Below are positions 44,867-53,301 of a stretch of DNA of 64,000 nt, in pieces. Under the pieces are notes generated by a model, which was not told where the DNA came from, did not search any database, and saw only the letters and a list, made by a program, of their open reading frames with translations. Position numbers and translations under genes: made by a program. This stretch comes from Caldicellulosiruptor saccharolyticus DSM 8903 (GTDB lineage: Bacteria > Bacillota > Thermoanaerobacteria > Caldicellulosiruptorales > Caldicellulosiruptoraceae), in NCBI RefSeq assembly GCF_000016545.1, contig NC_009437.1, positions 186,001-250,000 on the forward strand, written 5' to 3'. Within the stretch, counting starts at the first letter, position 1. Each line of letters begins with the position of its first letter.

Positions 44867-45349
44867 ATGGTGGTGTATAAAAAGAGGCTTTTAAGAAATA
44901 ATCAAATATGTGAAATGATACTTGACAATTTAAAAGAAAATGGCAACATTGCGAAAAAAGAAGACTTGGTTAAAAAACTAATAAGCTTTGCAAGTTTGAG
45001 TACTATCTATAGAGGTATAACCAGATTAGAGAAAAAAGGATTAATAGTAGCATTTGATGTAGCCAATGATAAATACATTGCCTATATCGGTGACAGGTCT
45101 AATAAGATCTTGAATTTAACCTTCTTTGTATGTGATATATGTAATCAGAGATTTTGGCTAAAGCTGGGCAACAAAAAGCTTGAGAAGATTAAAAGAGAGA
45201 TAAAAAAACTGTATGATTTTGATTCAAAATTTGTATTGTACGAATTTCACGGGGTTTGCAAAAATTGCTTGCTGTCCAAAAGTTCAAACCCATTGAATTT
45301 AAAAAAGGAGGAGATAAACAATGAAAATAGCAGTTATGCTAATAGGTGA
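44867..45349 (+). CDS. Fur-family-like transcriptional regulator
   Basis: The N-terminal winged helix (RNNQICEMILDNL, NIAKKEDLVKKLISFASLST-IYRGITRLEKKGLI) is Fur-like, and the second half holds two CxxC pairs (FVCDICNQ and GVCKNCLL) as in the structural zinc site of Fur proteins. The dimerisation histidines usual in classic Fur are not evident, so metal specificity is unclear. It is a candidate regulator of the palindrome found in this locus, although no palindrome lies directly before it. Its 3' end overlaps the NifX-like gene by 29 bases. Confidence 0.75.
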   Translation: MVVYKKRLLRNNQICEMILDNLKENGNIAKKEDLVKKLISFASLSTIYRGITRLEKKGLIVAFDVANDKYIAYIGDRSNKILNLTFFVCDICNQRFWLKLGNKKLEKIKREIKKLYDFDSKFVLYEFHGVCKNCLLSKSSNPLNLKKEEINNENSSYANR

Positions 45350-45707
45350 CAAAATAAGCCCTCATTTTGGTGGCAGCGAAAAAGTTTGTATATATACAGT
45401 TGAAAATGGTGCTATTGTAAAAAAGGAATATTTTGACATGCCAGAGCACAAAGCTGGGCTTTTTGCAAAGTTTATAAAACAAAAAGAAGCAGATGTTGTA
45501 ATTGCAGGCTCAATGGGCGAGAGGGCAAGATATATATTCGATAGTCTTGGCATTAGGTATTTCATCGGTGTTTTGGGCTCTCCAGATGAAGCAGTTGAAA
45601 AGCTATTAAAAGGTGAGCTAAAATCAGATGAAATGCTTGCAAGAGAAATTCATGACCATGAAGAGGGGTTGCATCGTCACAGGCATGGTCACAGCACGCC
45701 TTCCTGA
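45321..45707 (+). CDS. NifX/NifB-type dinitrogenase iron-molybdenum cofactor biosynthesis domain protein
   Basis: The domain begins MKIAVMLIGDKISPHFGGSEK and contains IAGSMGERARYIFDSLGI, as in the small NifX-like proteins that bind iron-sulfur or iron-molybdenum clusters. It ends in a His-rich tail (EEGLHRHRHGHSTPS) likely to bind metal. Nitrogenase genes are not in the window, so it probably serves general Fe-S or metal trafficking with Mrp. AAAGGAGGAG precedes the ATG inside the Fur-like gene. Confidence 0.87.
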   Translation: MKIAVMLIGDKISPHFGGSEKVCIYTVENGAIVKKEYFDMPEHKAGLFAKFIKQKEADVVIAGSMGERARYIFDSLGIRYFIGVLGSPDEAVEKLLKGELKSDEMLAREIHDHEEGLHRHRHGHSTPS

Positions 45708-45867
45708 TACCATTTTTCTAAGATGTGTAAACCCACAATGCTTACTTGCCAAACTATTTTGCGTTAAAAAAATGAAATATAGTGGTATAATAAACTATAT
45801 AAAGAGAGAATTTAAGTTGGCGCAAAAATTTCAAGCAAAGGTGAGAACAAAAAAGGGGGCCTGAGTT

Positions 45868-46287
45868 TTGCCAAGACCAATTAGGTGCCGAAGGGTTGAG
45901 TTTTTACCAAAATTTAAGTATTTTTCTCCTGCTCAAGGGACCAGTGATGAAGTAACATTGAAAATAGAAGAATTAGAGGCAATCAGGCTAAAAGATCTGG
46001 AAGGGCTGATGCAGGAAGAGTGTGCCCAGAAGATGCAAGTCTCGCGTCAGACATTTCAACTCATTTTAGAAGAGGCAAGGAAAAAGATTGCAGATGCGCT
46101 TGTCCATGGCAAGGCTATAAGGATAGAAGGCGGGAATTATGTATATGGAAAGTGTTCATATATATGCCTAAACTGTGGTAAAGTCTTTGACTCAGATTAC
46201 CATGAATGTCCAGAATGCCATTCGAAAGACATTGGTTGCACAAGAGGCAGAGGAAGATGCTATTGCTTTGGACATGGAAGAAGATAA
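45868..46287 (+). CDS. DUF134 family protein with HTH and Cys-rich C-terminus
   Basis: The protein starts PRPIRCRRVEFLPKFKYFSP, contains LEAIRLKDLEGLMQEECAQKMQVSRQTFQLILEEARKKIADAL, a sigma-region-4-like helix-turn-helix, and ends with metal-binding cysteines: YICLNCGKVF, CPECHSK and CTRGRGRCYCFGHG. DUF134 proteins are usually found next to NifX-like and Mrp genes. The combined HTH and Cys-rich region makes it a strong candidate for the metal-responsive regulator of the palindromic promoters. TTG start at 45868 follows AAGGGGGCCTG. Confidence 0.85.
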   Translation: MPRPIRCRRVEFLPKFKYFSPAQGTSDEVTLKIEELEAIRLKDLEGLMQEECAQKMQVSRQTFQLILEEARKKIADALVHGKAIRIEGGNYVYGKCSYICLNCGKVFDSDYHECPECHSKDIGCTRGRGRCYCFGHGRR

Positions 46288-46326
46288 TTGATGATGAAAA
46301 TTTTTTTATTTATTTTTAATTCCCAC

Positions 46327-46380
46327 TTGACATATAGGAATAGTGGAATATATAATATAATTGAAAATGGCATATGCCAA
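46327..46380 (+). promoter_or_regulatory. copA promoter with the shared palindrome
   Basis: TTGACA (46327-46332) and TATAAT (46351-46356) are separated by 18 bases. TGGCATATGCCA at 46368-46379 lies at the expected start of transcription, 18 bases before the copA start. Confidence 0.78.
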
Positions 46381-46397
46381 AAGGGGGATGAAATAAA

Positions 46398-48857
46398 GTG
46401 GAAAGAAAAATATTAGATGTTATGGGTATGAGCTGTGCTTCATGTGCAAGAGCTATTGAAAAGAGTGTAAGCAAAGTAGAAGGTGTAAGCTCGGCCTCTG
46501 TAAATTTTGCCACGGAAAAGCTTGTTGTAGAATACGATGAAACCAAAACTAACCTGGAAAAGATAAAAGAAGCTGTAAAGAAGGCAGGTTATGATGTAAA
46601 AGACATTCCAGATGACACGGCAAAAGATGTTATAATACCCATTGGTGGTATGTCATGTGCATCATGCGCAAGGGCTATTGAAAAATCTATCTCGAAGTTG
46701 CCGGGTATTAAAGAAGTGAGTGTTAATTTTGCAACAGAAAAAGCAAGAGTTGTTTATGATCCTTCCAAAGTAAGGCTTTCAGAGATTAAAGAAGCAATCA
46801 AAAAAGCAGGTTATACTCCGCTTGAGGTAGAAGAAACAACTGCTGCAGAAAGCCAATCAGATCATAAAAAACTTGAAGAGCAATACTGGTTCAAGAGATT
46901 TGTAATTTCGGCTATTTTTGCAGTACCAGTACTGTATATTGCGATGGGCAATATTATCGGTTTGCCCCTCCCTCAGATAATTGACCCTGCTAAAAATCCT
47001 TTCAACTTTGTTTTTATTCAATTGATTCTATCAATACCAATTTTTATAGCAGGTATACGATTTTACACAGTGGGGTTTAGTAGGCTTATACAACGCCACC
47101 CTAATATGGATTCGTTGATTGCTATTGGTACTGCTGCAGCATATATATATGGAATCTATGGGATTTTTAAAATCGCTGCTGGTGATACAAGCTTTGTTGA
47201 AGAGTCATATTTTGAGACAGCAGGAGTAATAATTACGCTTATCCTTCTTGGCAGATACTTTGAGGTGGTTTCAAAAGGAAGAGCATCTGATGCAATCAAA
47301 AAACTGATGGGACTTGCTCCAAAAACAGCAACTATTTTACGCGACGGTCAGGAAACGGTTATTCCAATTGAAGAGATAGAAGTTGGAGATATTTTGATAA
47401 TAAAACCTGGTGAGAAAATTCCAACTGATGGTGAAGTAATAGACGGAAGAACTTCTGTTGATGAGTCAATGCTAACCGGCGAAAGCATTCCAGTTGAAAA
47501 AACAGTTGGAAGCCCTGTATATGGTGGCACAATCAACAAAAACGGTACTATAAAAGTCAGAGCAACAAAAGTTGGTAAAGATACTGTGTTGTCGCAGATA
47601 ATAAAGCTAATAGAGGAAGCGCAAGCTTCAAAACCACCAATTGCACGACTTGCAGACATTATTTCTGGCTATTTTGTCCCTGCGGTCATAGCAATTGCAA
47701 TAATCTCGGGAACACTTTGGTATGTATGGGGCAAACCAGGTAGCTTTGCCTTGAAAGTATTTATAACTGTGCTCATCATTGCATGCCCGTGCGCACTGGG
47801 GTTAGCAACACCAACTGCAGTAATGGTTGCAACAGGTAAGGGTGCTGAATTTGGAGTGCTGTTCAAAAGCGGTGAAGCGCTTGAGACATTGCATAAAATT
47901 GATACTATTGTTTTCGACAAGACAGGGACAATTACCGAAGGAAAACCAAAAGTTACAGACATCATAACTGCCGAAGGATTTGATGAATTAGAAGTCCTAA
48001 GACTTGCTGCCTCGGCAGAAAAAACATCAGAACATCCTTTGGCTGAGGCAATAGTAAACTATGCAAAAGAAAAGAACTTAGACCTTGTTGATGCACAAGA
48101 GTTTGAGGCTATTCCAGGGTTTGGAATTGAAGCTACAGTGGATGGTAAAAATATCTTGCTTGGCAATAGGAGGTTGATGGAACAGAGAAACGTAAGCATT
48201 TGGTTGACAGACGAGGTTCAGAGATTGTCACAAGAAGGAAAGACTGCTATGTTCATTGCAATTGATGGTAAGTTTGCTGGAATAATTGCTGTTGCTGATG
48301 TTATCAAACCTACAAGTAAAAAAGCGATAGAGATTTTGCATAAGATGGGCATTAACACTGTTATGTTAACAGGTGACAACAGGCAAACTGCTCTGGCAAT
48401 AGCAAAACAGGTTGGCATAGATAAAGTTATTGCTGAAGTTTTGCCTCAAAATAAGGCTGAAGAAGTGAAAAAGCTCCAGACAGAAGGGAAAAAGGTTGTA
48501 ATGGTTGGCGATGGAATCAATGATGCTCCAGCATTGACTCAGGCTGACGTTGGAATTGCAATTGGGTCTGGTACAGATGTTGCAATTGAGTCTGCTGATG
48601 TTGTGCTAATGAAGAGCGATATAATGGATGTGGTGACAGCTATTGATCTTAGCAAGAAAGCAATAAGGAACATAAAACAGAATCTCTTCTGGGCATTTTT
48701 CTACAACACTGCTGGTATTCCAATTGCTGCTGGAGTTTTGCACATATTTGGCGGCCCGCTTTTGAACCCGGTAATAGCAGCTTTGGCAATGGCGTTCTCG
48801 TCTGTGTCGGTTGTCACAAACGCTCTGCGTTTGCGAAGATATAGACCTGCAAAATAA
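46398..48857 (+). CDS. copA: Copper-exporting P1B-type ATPase CopA
   Basis: The 819 aa copper pump has two N-terminal HMA domains (GMSCASC near residues 10-16 and 84-90), then a membrane transport site [11 protein letters not shown] (about residue 463), DKTGTIT (about residue 507), a HP dipeptide in [10 protein letters not shown] and [10 protein letters not shown]. The conserved YN and MxxSS-type residues near the last membrane segments ([28 protein letters not shown]) are those of P1B-1 Cu(I) pumps. GTG start at 46398 with GGGGG upstream. It is followed by two CopZ-like genes. No CsoR or CopY is present. Confidence 0.95.
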   Translation: MERKILDVMGMSCASCARAIEKSVSKVEGVSSASVNFATEKLVVEYDETKTNLEKIKEAVKKAGYDVKDIPDDTAKDVIIPIGGMSCASCARAIEKSISKLPGIKEVSVNFATEKARVVYDPSKVRLSEIKEAIKKAGYTPLEVEETTAAESQSDHKKLEEQYWFKRFVISAIFAVPVLYIAMGNIIGLPLPQIIDPAKNPFNFVFIQLILSIPIFIAGIRFYTVGFSRLIQRHPNMDSLIAIGTAAAYIYGIYGIFKIAAGDTSFVEESYFETAGVIITLILLGRYFEVVSKGRASDAIKKLMGLAPKTATILRDGQETVIPIEEIEVGDILIIKPGEKIPTDGEVIDGRTSVDESMLTGESIPVEKTVGSPVYGGTINKNGTIKVRATKVGKDTVLSQIIKLIEEAQASKPPIARLADIISGYFVPAVIAIAIISGTLWYVWGKPGSFALKVFITVLIIACPCALGLATPTAVMVATGKGAEFGVLFKSGEALETLHKIDTIVFDKTGTITEGKPKVTDIITAEGFDELEVLRLAASAEKTSEHPLAEAIVNYAKEKNLDLVDAQEFEAIPGFGIEATVDGKNILLGNRRLMEQRNVSIWLTDEVQRLSQEGKTAMFIAIDGKFAGIIAVADVIKPTSKKAIEILHKMGINTVMLTGDNRQTALAIAKQVGIDKVIAEVLPQNKAEEVKKLQTEGKKVVMVGDGINDAPALTQADVGIAIGSGTDVAIESADVVLMKSDIMDVVTAIDLSKKAIRNIKQNLFWAFFYNTAGIPIAAGVLHIFGGPLLNPVIAALAMAFSSVSVVTNALRLRRYRPAK

Positions 48858-48886
48858 AAAATTTATTTGAAGAGGAGGGCTTTACA

Positions 48887-49096
48887 ATGACAAAAAAGAT
48901 TTATATTGAAGGCATGACATGTGACCATTGTGCGAAAGCTGTTGAGAATGCTCTCAAGGAACTTCATGGGGTAATGTCAGCAAGTGTAAACCTGGCAGAA
49001 AAGTATGCAATTGTTGAACTTCACCACCCCATCGAAGATGAGAAGTTTGTTGCTGCTGTGGATGATGCAGGCTATAAAGTAGTAAAGATTGAGTAA
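48887..49096 (+). CDS. copZ: CopZ-like copper chaperone
   Basis: A 69 aa HMA protein with the intact metal motif EGMTCDHCAKAVENAL near residue 8. It would carry Cu(I) to CopA. GAGGAGGG precedes the ATG, 29 bases after copA. Confidence 0.92.
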   Translation: MTKKIYIEGMTCDHCAKAVENALKELHGVMSASVNLAEKYAIVELHHPIEDEKFVAAVDDAGYKVVKIE

Positions 49097-49201
49097 AAAG
49101 TTGGCAACCTAATTAGCATTTTGAGCTAACCACTTTGGTTGCATCTGTGAAGAGTTATCAAAGAAAATAAAAAATTTAATTAAGAAAGGAGTTGTTTTGA
49201 A

Positions 49202-49411
49202 ATGACAAAAAAGATTTATATCAAGGGAATGGGAAGTGAACACTGTGCAAAAATAGTTGAGAACACTTTAAAATCCTTAGATGGCGTTCATTCTGTTAAA
49301 GTGGATTTGAAAGAAAAGATTGCTACTGTTGAACTTCACAAAGATGTGAAGGACGACGAGTTTGTTCGAGCAATTGACGATGCAGGGTATGAGGTTGTAA
49401 GAATAGAATAG
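49202..49411 (+). CDS. Degenerate CopZ-like HMA protein lacking the first cysteine
   Basis: The protein is a close paralogue of the CopZ gene just upstream, with the same start MTKKIYI and end VRAIDDAGYEVVRIE. The metal motif is KGMGSEHCAKIVENTL, so the first Cys of MxCxxC is replaced by Ser and only one Cys remains. The fold looks intact and the ribosome site (GAAAGGAG) is good. It may bind another metal weakly, act as a regulator or partner, or be drifting. Confidence 0.85.
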   Translation: MTKKIYIKGMGSEHCAKIVENTLKSLDGVHSVKVDLKEKIATVELHKDVKDDEFVRAIDDAGYEVVRIE

Positions 49412-49445
49412 GGGCTGGGATATTACCAGCCCCTATGTTTTTTAA
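49411..49445. terminator. Terminator at the end of the copper locus
   Basis: GGGGCTGG and CCAGCCCC (49411-49433) form a perfect 8-bp stem with a 7-base loop, followed by TATGTTTTTT; it also separates the convergent DUF1646 gene. Confidence 0.85.
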
Positions 49446-49462
49446 ACTATTTCTTTTTCCAT

Positions 49463-50542
49463 TTAAACTACAAAAAGAAGTAGGTAGAATGCAAGAAGGG
49501 AAATTAATCCCAGTGGCAGTCCCAGCTTTACCCATTCCTTACTCTTTATTTCAAGTTTATTTGCCGCAATTATGTTTGGAATATTACCTTGAATTAAAAT
49601 ACCGCCACTCGCAAGAAGGCTTAAAAGTATTGCTTTAATTTGGCTAGTTGAAAGGCTTGGTGTGATCTCAGCAGCTGCAACGGTTGCATTGTCGAGGGCT
49701 GCTGAGATGATGTTTATCCAAAATAGGAGTTTGTCTCCTAGTTTTACAACATATTTATCAATGAAAGGCTTAAAACCACTGCCCAACAGTTCCAATGCAA
49801 CTATAAACATAAAAATTTTGCCAGCACGCAGCATTATATCCTTCCTTGCCTCAAGATCTAAAATGGCTCTCTCTTCGGCTTTCACAATAGCCTCTTCTTC
49901 TGTGAGAAGCTCTTCATAGGTTGATAGGATACACCCTCTTTTTCTTTCATAAAGCAGGATAAAATAGCTTAAAAGTGATAAGATAATTATTGTGGGTACT
50001 ATATAAATTCCAAGATTTTTAAGTATATACAAAAATTCGGCATTCAACGAACTTACAACAATTGTTGAAAGTGGCTCTCCAACTGGAATTAAAGCTGCAC
50101 CAAATCCGATAGAAAAGCAGCCTATTATTGCTACTTTAACCTTTGTTTTGTGTTTCAGGGGCAGAAGGTGAATGATCTCCACAAGTATAAGTGTTGCAAC
50201 AATTGCAGTGATGATGCTTGATATAAGCCCAAGAAATAAAATTACAAGAGATACAAAGGCCTCTATTTTAATTCTACTCAAAATAGAATTTATTACAGTT
50301 TTAAGTTTGCTTACTGTAAGGTTAAACACAAAACCCATAACAAGAACAACACCGGTAACAAGATAAAGAAGATAATTGCTAAATACATGTCCCAGAAGGT
50401 GAAATGATAAAGTTTTAGAAACCACAGTTGCTAAGATACCCATTACAAGCAAAAATAGCTCCAAATTGTGCTCAATCTTGCGAAAAATAAACGGTAATAT
50501 GAAGACAAGCAACAGGATTATTATCAGCAATATGTCAACCAT
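49463..50542 (-). CDS. DUF1646 family membrane protein (ion-transporter superfamily)
   Basis: About nine to ten hydrophobic segments make up this 359 aa protein, with ISAALDNATVAAAEITPSLS and GGILIQGNIPNIIAANKLEI near the C-terminus, features shared with the NhaD/ArsB-like IT superfamily and described as DUF1646. Transport of a cation or organic anion is likely; the substrate is unknown. It converges with the copper locus and is followed upstream by an MntA-type gene. Confidence 0.8.
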   Translation of the reverse strand: MVDILLIIILLLVFILPFIFRKIEHNLELFLLVMGILATVVSKTLSFHLLGHVFSNYLLYLVTGVVLVMGFVFNLTVSKLKTVINSILSRIKIEAFVSLVILFLGLISSIITAIVATLILVEIIHLLPLKHKTKVKVAIIGCFSIGFGAALIPVGEPLSTIVVSSLNAEFLYILKNLGIYIVPTIIILSLLSYFILLYERKRGCILSTYEELLTEEEAIVKAEERAILDLEARKDIMLRAGKIFMFIVALELLGSGFKPFIDKYVVKLGDKLLFWINIISAALDNATVAAAEITPSLSTSQIKAILLSLLASGGILIQGNIPNIIAANKLEIKSKEWVKLGLPLGLISLLAFYLLLFVV

Positions 50543-50557
50543 GGTAGGGAATCCTCC

Positions 50558-50977
50558 TTATCTATATTGAGAGTCATGGTTATTTCTCTCCCTTAACTCT
50601 TTATAAAATGTCCTGTAAAAGTACTCATGATCTTGATACAAATCCAGGACCACTTCTTCAAAGTCTGCTACTTTAATAGGGTCTTTTTTAATTATTTCTC
50701 TTCCTTCGCTGATGGTTTTAAACTGTAAGGTCAACGGAGCTTTATTGAGATTTATAATGTCCACCTTGTCTGTTTGAAGAATGTCGGATATCTGTACTTC
50801 TAAATCGAGTTCATCAAAAAAGCTAATTTCTTTAGAAAATAAAATCGCAAGGTCGATATCGCTGTTTTCTGTTTGATATTTTGTACCGTATGAACCTACT
50901 GTCCAAACAGCTACTATATCATCTCGTGCTTTGAAAAAACTAACAAGATCAGGAAGTTTATTATCTACGTTTAGCAT
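50558..50977 (-). CDS. MntA-type nucleotidyltransferase antitoxin, no HepT adjacent
   Basis: The active-site segment VWTVGSYGTKYQTENSDIDLAILF (about residues 24-47) is that of type VII MntA antitoxins, and DKVDIINL supplies the third Asp. In the usual arrangement a HepT HEPN toxin gene is adjacent; here neither neighbour is HEPN (DUF1646 downstream, a toxin-antitoxin pair on the other strand upstream). It is therefore an orphan copy. Confidence 0.8.
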   Translation of the reverse strand: MLNVDNKLPDLVSFFKARDDIVAVWTVGSYGTKYQTENSDIDLAILFSKEISFFDELDLEVQISDILQTDKVDIINLNKAPLTLQFKTISEGREIIKKDPIKVADFEEVVLDLYQDHEYFYRTFYKELRERNNHDSQYR

Positions 50978-51164
50978 ACCAGTTCAACTCCATATGAAAA
51001 ATCTTAGTTTAATCATACCATGAAGAAATTGTGTATAGCAAGATATTTACAGCGTAGTTTTTATTCAAAAACACTTGATAATTTGTGAGAGTTGTTAATA
51101 GAGCTTCAGATGTGGTATAATTAAAATCAAAAGAATTTAATTTAGTTTTTTGAGGTGTATAAAA

Positions 51165-51485
51165 TTGATTTCAAGAAAAAAAATGAAAATTCACATTGTA
51201 GAATCAGACGTACCAAATATGGAAGCGAAAATAGAATTGATTAAAAAATATTTAGAAACTGAAACAAAGGAAAATCTCCTCTCCTTTATTATTTCCTTGT
51301 TAGATGCTTTAAAGGATATACCTTTTGATTTACTCCCTGCAAATTTAAAAGATATATTGATTGAATGGGCAGAAACAGCTGAAATCTGTCTTGATGATGA
51401 ACTTATGGATAGATTGAAAGAAGCAGAGGAAGAGTTTAAATCAGGTGGCGGTATTAAATGGGAACATCCGACAAATTCGACATAA
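51165..51485 (+). CDS. Probable antitoxin preceding a RelE-type toxin
   Basis: A hydrophilic 107 aa protein (KIHIVESDVPNMEAKIELIKKYLE..., ending FKSGGGIKWEHPTNST) that overlaps a RelE-type reading frame by 28 bases, the usual arrangement of antitoxin and toxin genes. I do not recognise the family, and the assignment depends on the toxin. GAGGTG lies 7 bases before the TTG at 51165, so this start is preferred over the TTG at 51150. Confidence 0.55.
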   Translation: MISRKKMKIHIVESDVPNMEAKIELIKKYLETETKENLLSFIISLLDALKDIPFDLLPANLKDILIEWAETAEICLDDELMDRLKEAEEEFKSGGGIKWEHPTNST

Positions 51486-51739
51486 TACTTTCTAAAAATG
51501 CATATAAATATATGTAGAGGTTACCCCAAAATATCAAAAAGAGGATTGCAACTATTTTAGAAGAAGAATTATCACAAAATCCATTTTCCTCCTCTAAAAT
51601 TAAACCATTACATGGCAAATTAGAAGGTTTTTATAGATACAAAGAAGGTGATTTAAGGATAATATATAAGGTGGAAAAAGAGCAGCTTACAGTTTACATC
51701 TATGAGATCGGCCCAAGAGGGGATATTTATAAAAAGTAG
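51458..51739 (+). pseudogene. RelE-type toxin interrupted by a stop
   Basis: The frame starts MGTSDKFDIILSKNAYKYM at 51458, has a TAG at 51515-51517 (codon 20), then continues RLPQNIKKRIATILEEELSQ, FYRYKEGDLRIIYKVEKEQL and YIYEIGPRGDIYKK, with the RelE fold pattern (KPLHGKLEGFYRYKEGDLRIIY) preserved. A single base change would restore it (for example AAG to TAG). Without suppression no full toxin is made. Confidence 0.82.
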
Positions 51740-51783
51740 AGACCAAAAATATAAAAATAAATATAAAATATAGCACTCCTTTT

Positions 51784-51918
51784 GAAAAGCTGAATTCCCA
51801 GGGGTAAAGCCCTGGGATACGGGGGACCCAACCTTTTTGGGGTGAATCAGAAGCAAAAAAGCTTCTGTAGGGCTAACCCTTTCGGCCCGAACCCGTCAGC
51901 TAACCTCGGAAGCTTTGA
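51784..51918 (+). promoter_or_regulatory. c-di-AMP riboswitch (ydaO/yuaA class)
   Basis: The conserved core segments of the ydaO/yuaA motif occur in order: GGGGGACCCAA (near 51821), GGGGTGAATC (51839), TAGGG with CCTTTCGG (near 51868-51885), and CAGCTAACCTCG (51897-51908). AAAGCT (51786-51791) pairs with AGCTTT (51911-51916) as the closing P1 helix. It precedes an aminomutase gene and a terminator whose loop is complementary to the P1 3' strand. The match is by recognition of the consensus; no covariance search was run. Confidence 0.87.
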
Positions 51919-51985
51919 AAGGGAGGCAAAAGGAGTTTTTTTACGCCTTTTTTAAAAGGAAAGGCATTCCTTTGCCTTTGATTTC

Positions 51986-52034
51986 AAAGCAGCCAAATTC
52001 CGAGGTTATGGAGTTTGGCTGCTTTTATTTTTGT
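51986..52034 (+). terminator. Riboswitch-controlled terminator with antiterminator pairing
   Basis: GCAGCCAAA (51989-51997) and TTTGGCTGC (52014-52022) form the stem, followed by TTTTATTTTT. The loop TTCCGAGGTTA (51998-52008) is the exact reverse complement of TAACCTCGGAA (51901-51911) in the riboswitch 3' side. The two structures exclude each other, so ligand binding would favour termination and repress the gene. Confidence 0.87.
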
Positions 52035-52077
52035 AAAATACCTGGGAGTTAAATTTTGAAAGGAGGTTGTTTTGCAA

Positions 52078-53301
52078 ATGGAAAAGTTAGATGTTATTAA
52101 CAACAGAGAAAGATTCGAAAAGTTAAAAGAAGCTATTAAAGACTACTTAGAGGTCAAAGACACAATCAAAACTGGCATAGATGATGAGGAAAAGATTGAA
52201 TATCAAAAAAGAAAGATTCTTTCCTACTTTGGTGCAAGCGAAAAGGACTGGGAAAATTATAAGTGGCAGCTGAAAAATAGAATTACCTCGGCCAAAATAT
52301 TAAAAGAACTTTTAAACCTTGATGAAAAAGAAGCACAGCAAATAGAAGAAGTAGCCAAAATTTACCGTTTTGCAATCTCACCTTACTATCTCTCTTTGAT
52401 TGACCCAAGTGATCCTCACTGTCCAATAAAGAAGCAATCAGTCCCAAGCTCATTTGAGCTTATAGAAAAAGGTGAGCTTGACCCAATGGACGAAGAGCAT
52501 ACATCCCCTACAAAGATTATTACACAGCGCTATCCTGACAGGCTCATAATAAAAGTTACAAACATATGTGGGATGTTTTGCAGATTCTGTCAAAGAAGAA
52601 GACTTATTGGTGAGACTGACACACACGCATCGCTGGATGATATTACGGATGCAATTGAATATGTAGCACAAAATCCAAATATCAGAGATGTTCTCATCAC
52701 AGGTGGCGATGCCCTGATGCTCTCTGATGAGATTTTGGAGTGGATTTTAAGGTCGCTAAGGCAAATACCTCATGTTGAGATAATCAGAATTGGAACAAGA
52801 GCACCTGTGACGTTGCCACAAAGGATTACAAAAGAGCTTGTTGATATGCTAAAAAAGTATCACCCTATTTATGTAAACACCCACTTTAACCACCCACGTG
52901 AGATAACAAAAGAATCAAAAAGAGCTTGTGAGATGCTTGCAGATGGCGGCATTCCGCTTGGCAACCAGATGGTTTTGTTAAATGGGGTCAACAACGACAA
53001 ATACGTTGTGAGAAGGCTCAATCAACAGCTTTTAAAAATCCGAGTAAAGCCATATTATATCTTTCATCCAAAAAGGGTAAAAGGTACATCGCACTTTTGG
53101 GTGACAATTGAAGAGGGTATGGAGATTATTGAAAGCCTCAGAGGAAGAACCTCAGGCATGGCAATTCCCACATACATCATAAATGCTCCAAAAGGCAAAG
53201 GAAAAACACCAATTATGCCAAATTATCTTCTTTACTTTGGTAAAGGCAAGGTAGTTTTTAGAAACTGGGAAGGTGAGGTTTTTGAGGTTGAGAATGGGTA
53301 A
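52078..53301 (+). CDS. eam: Glutamate 2,3-aminomutase (radical SAM, PLP), KamA family
   Basis: This enzyme would convert L-glutamate to beta-glutamate, a compatible solute. The radical SAM motif CGMFCRFCQ and the PLP-lysine segment KGKGKTPIMP are present. At the two positions that bind the lysine side-chain amine in lysine 2,3-aminomutase (two Asp residues), this protein has Lys332 (YIFHPKRVKG) and Asn369 (YIINAPKG), the pair reported for the Clostridioides difficile glutamate enzyme. The spacing between them, 37 residues, is the same. AGGAGG at 52061-52066 allows the ATG at 52078 or the TTG at 52072. It is transcribed from the c-di-AMP riboswitch leader. No acetyltransferase (ablB) follows. 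Confidence 0.85.
   Translation: MEKLDVINNRERFEKLKEAIKDYLEVKDTIKTGIDDEEKIEYQKRKILSYFGASEKDWENYKWQLKNRITSAKILKELLNLDEKEAQQIEEVAKIYRFAISPYYLSLIDPSDPHCPIKKQSVPSSFELIEKGELDPMDEEHTSPTKIITQRYPDRLIIKVTNICGMFCRFCQRRRLIGETDTHASLDDITDAIEYVAQNPNIRDVLITGGDALMLSDEILEWILRSLRQIPHVEIIRIGTRAPVTLPQRITKELVDMLKKYHPIYVNTHFNHPREITKESKRACEMLADGGIPLGNQMVLLNGVNNDKYVVRRLNQQLLKIRVKPYYIFHPKRVKGTSHFWVTIEEGMEIIESLRGRTSGMAIPTYIINAPKGKGKTPIMPNYLLYFGKGKVVFRNWEGEVFEVENG

Noticed and set aside
52078-53301. Lysine 2,3-aminomutase as the function
   Set aside because: The two lysine-binding Asp positions are Lys and Asn, as in the glutamate enzyme, and no ablB acetyltransferase follows.
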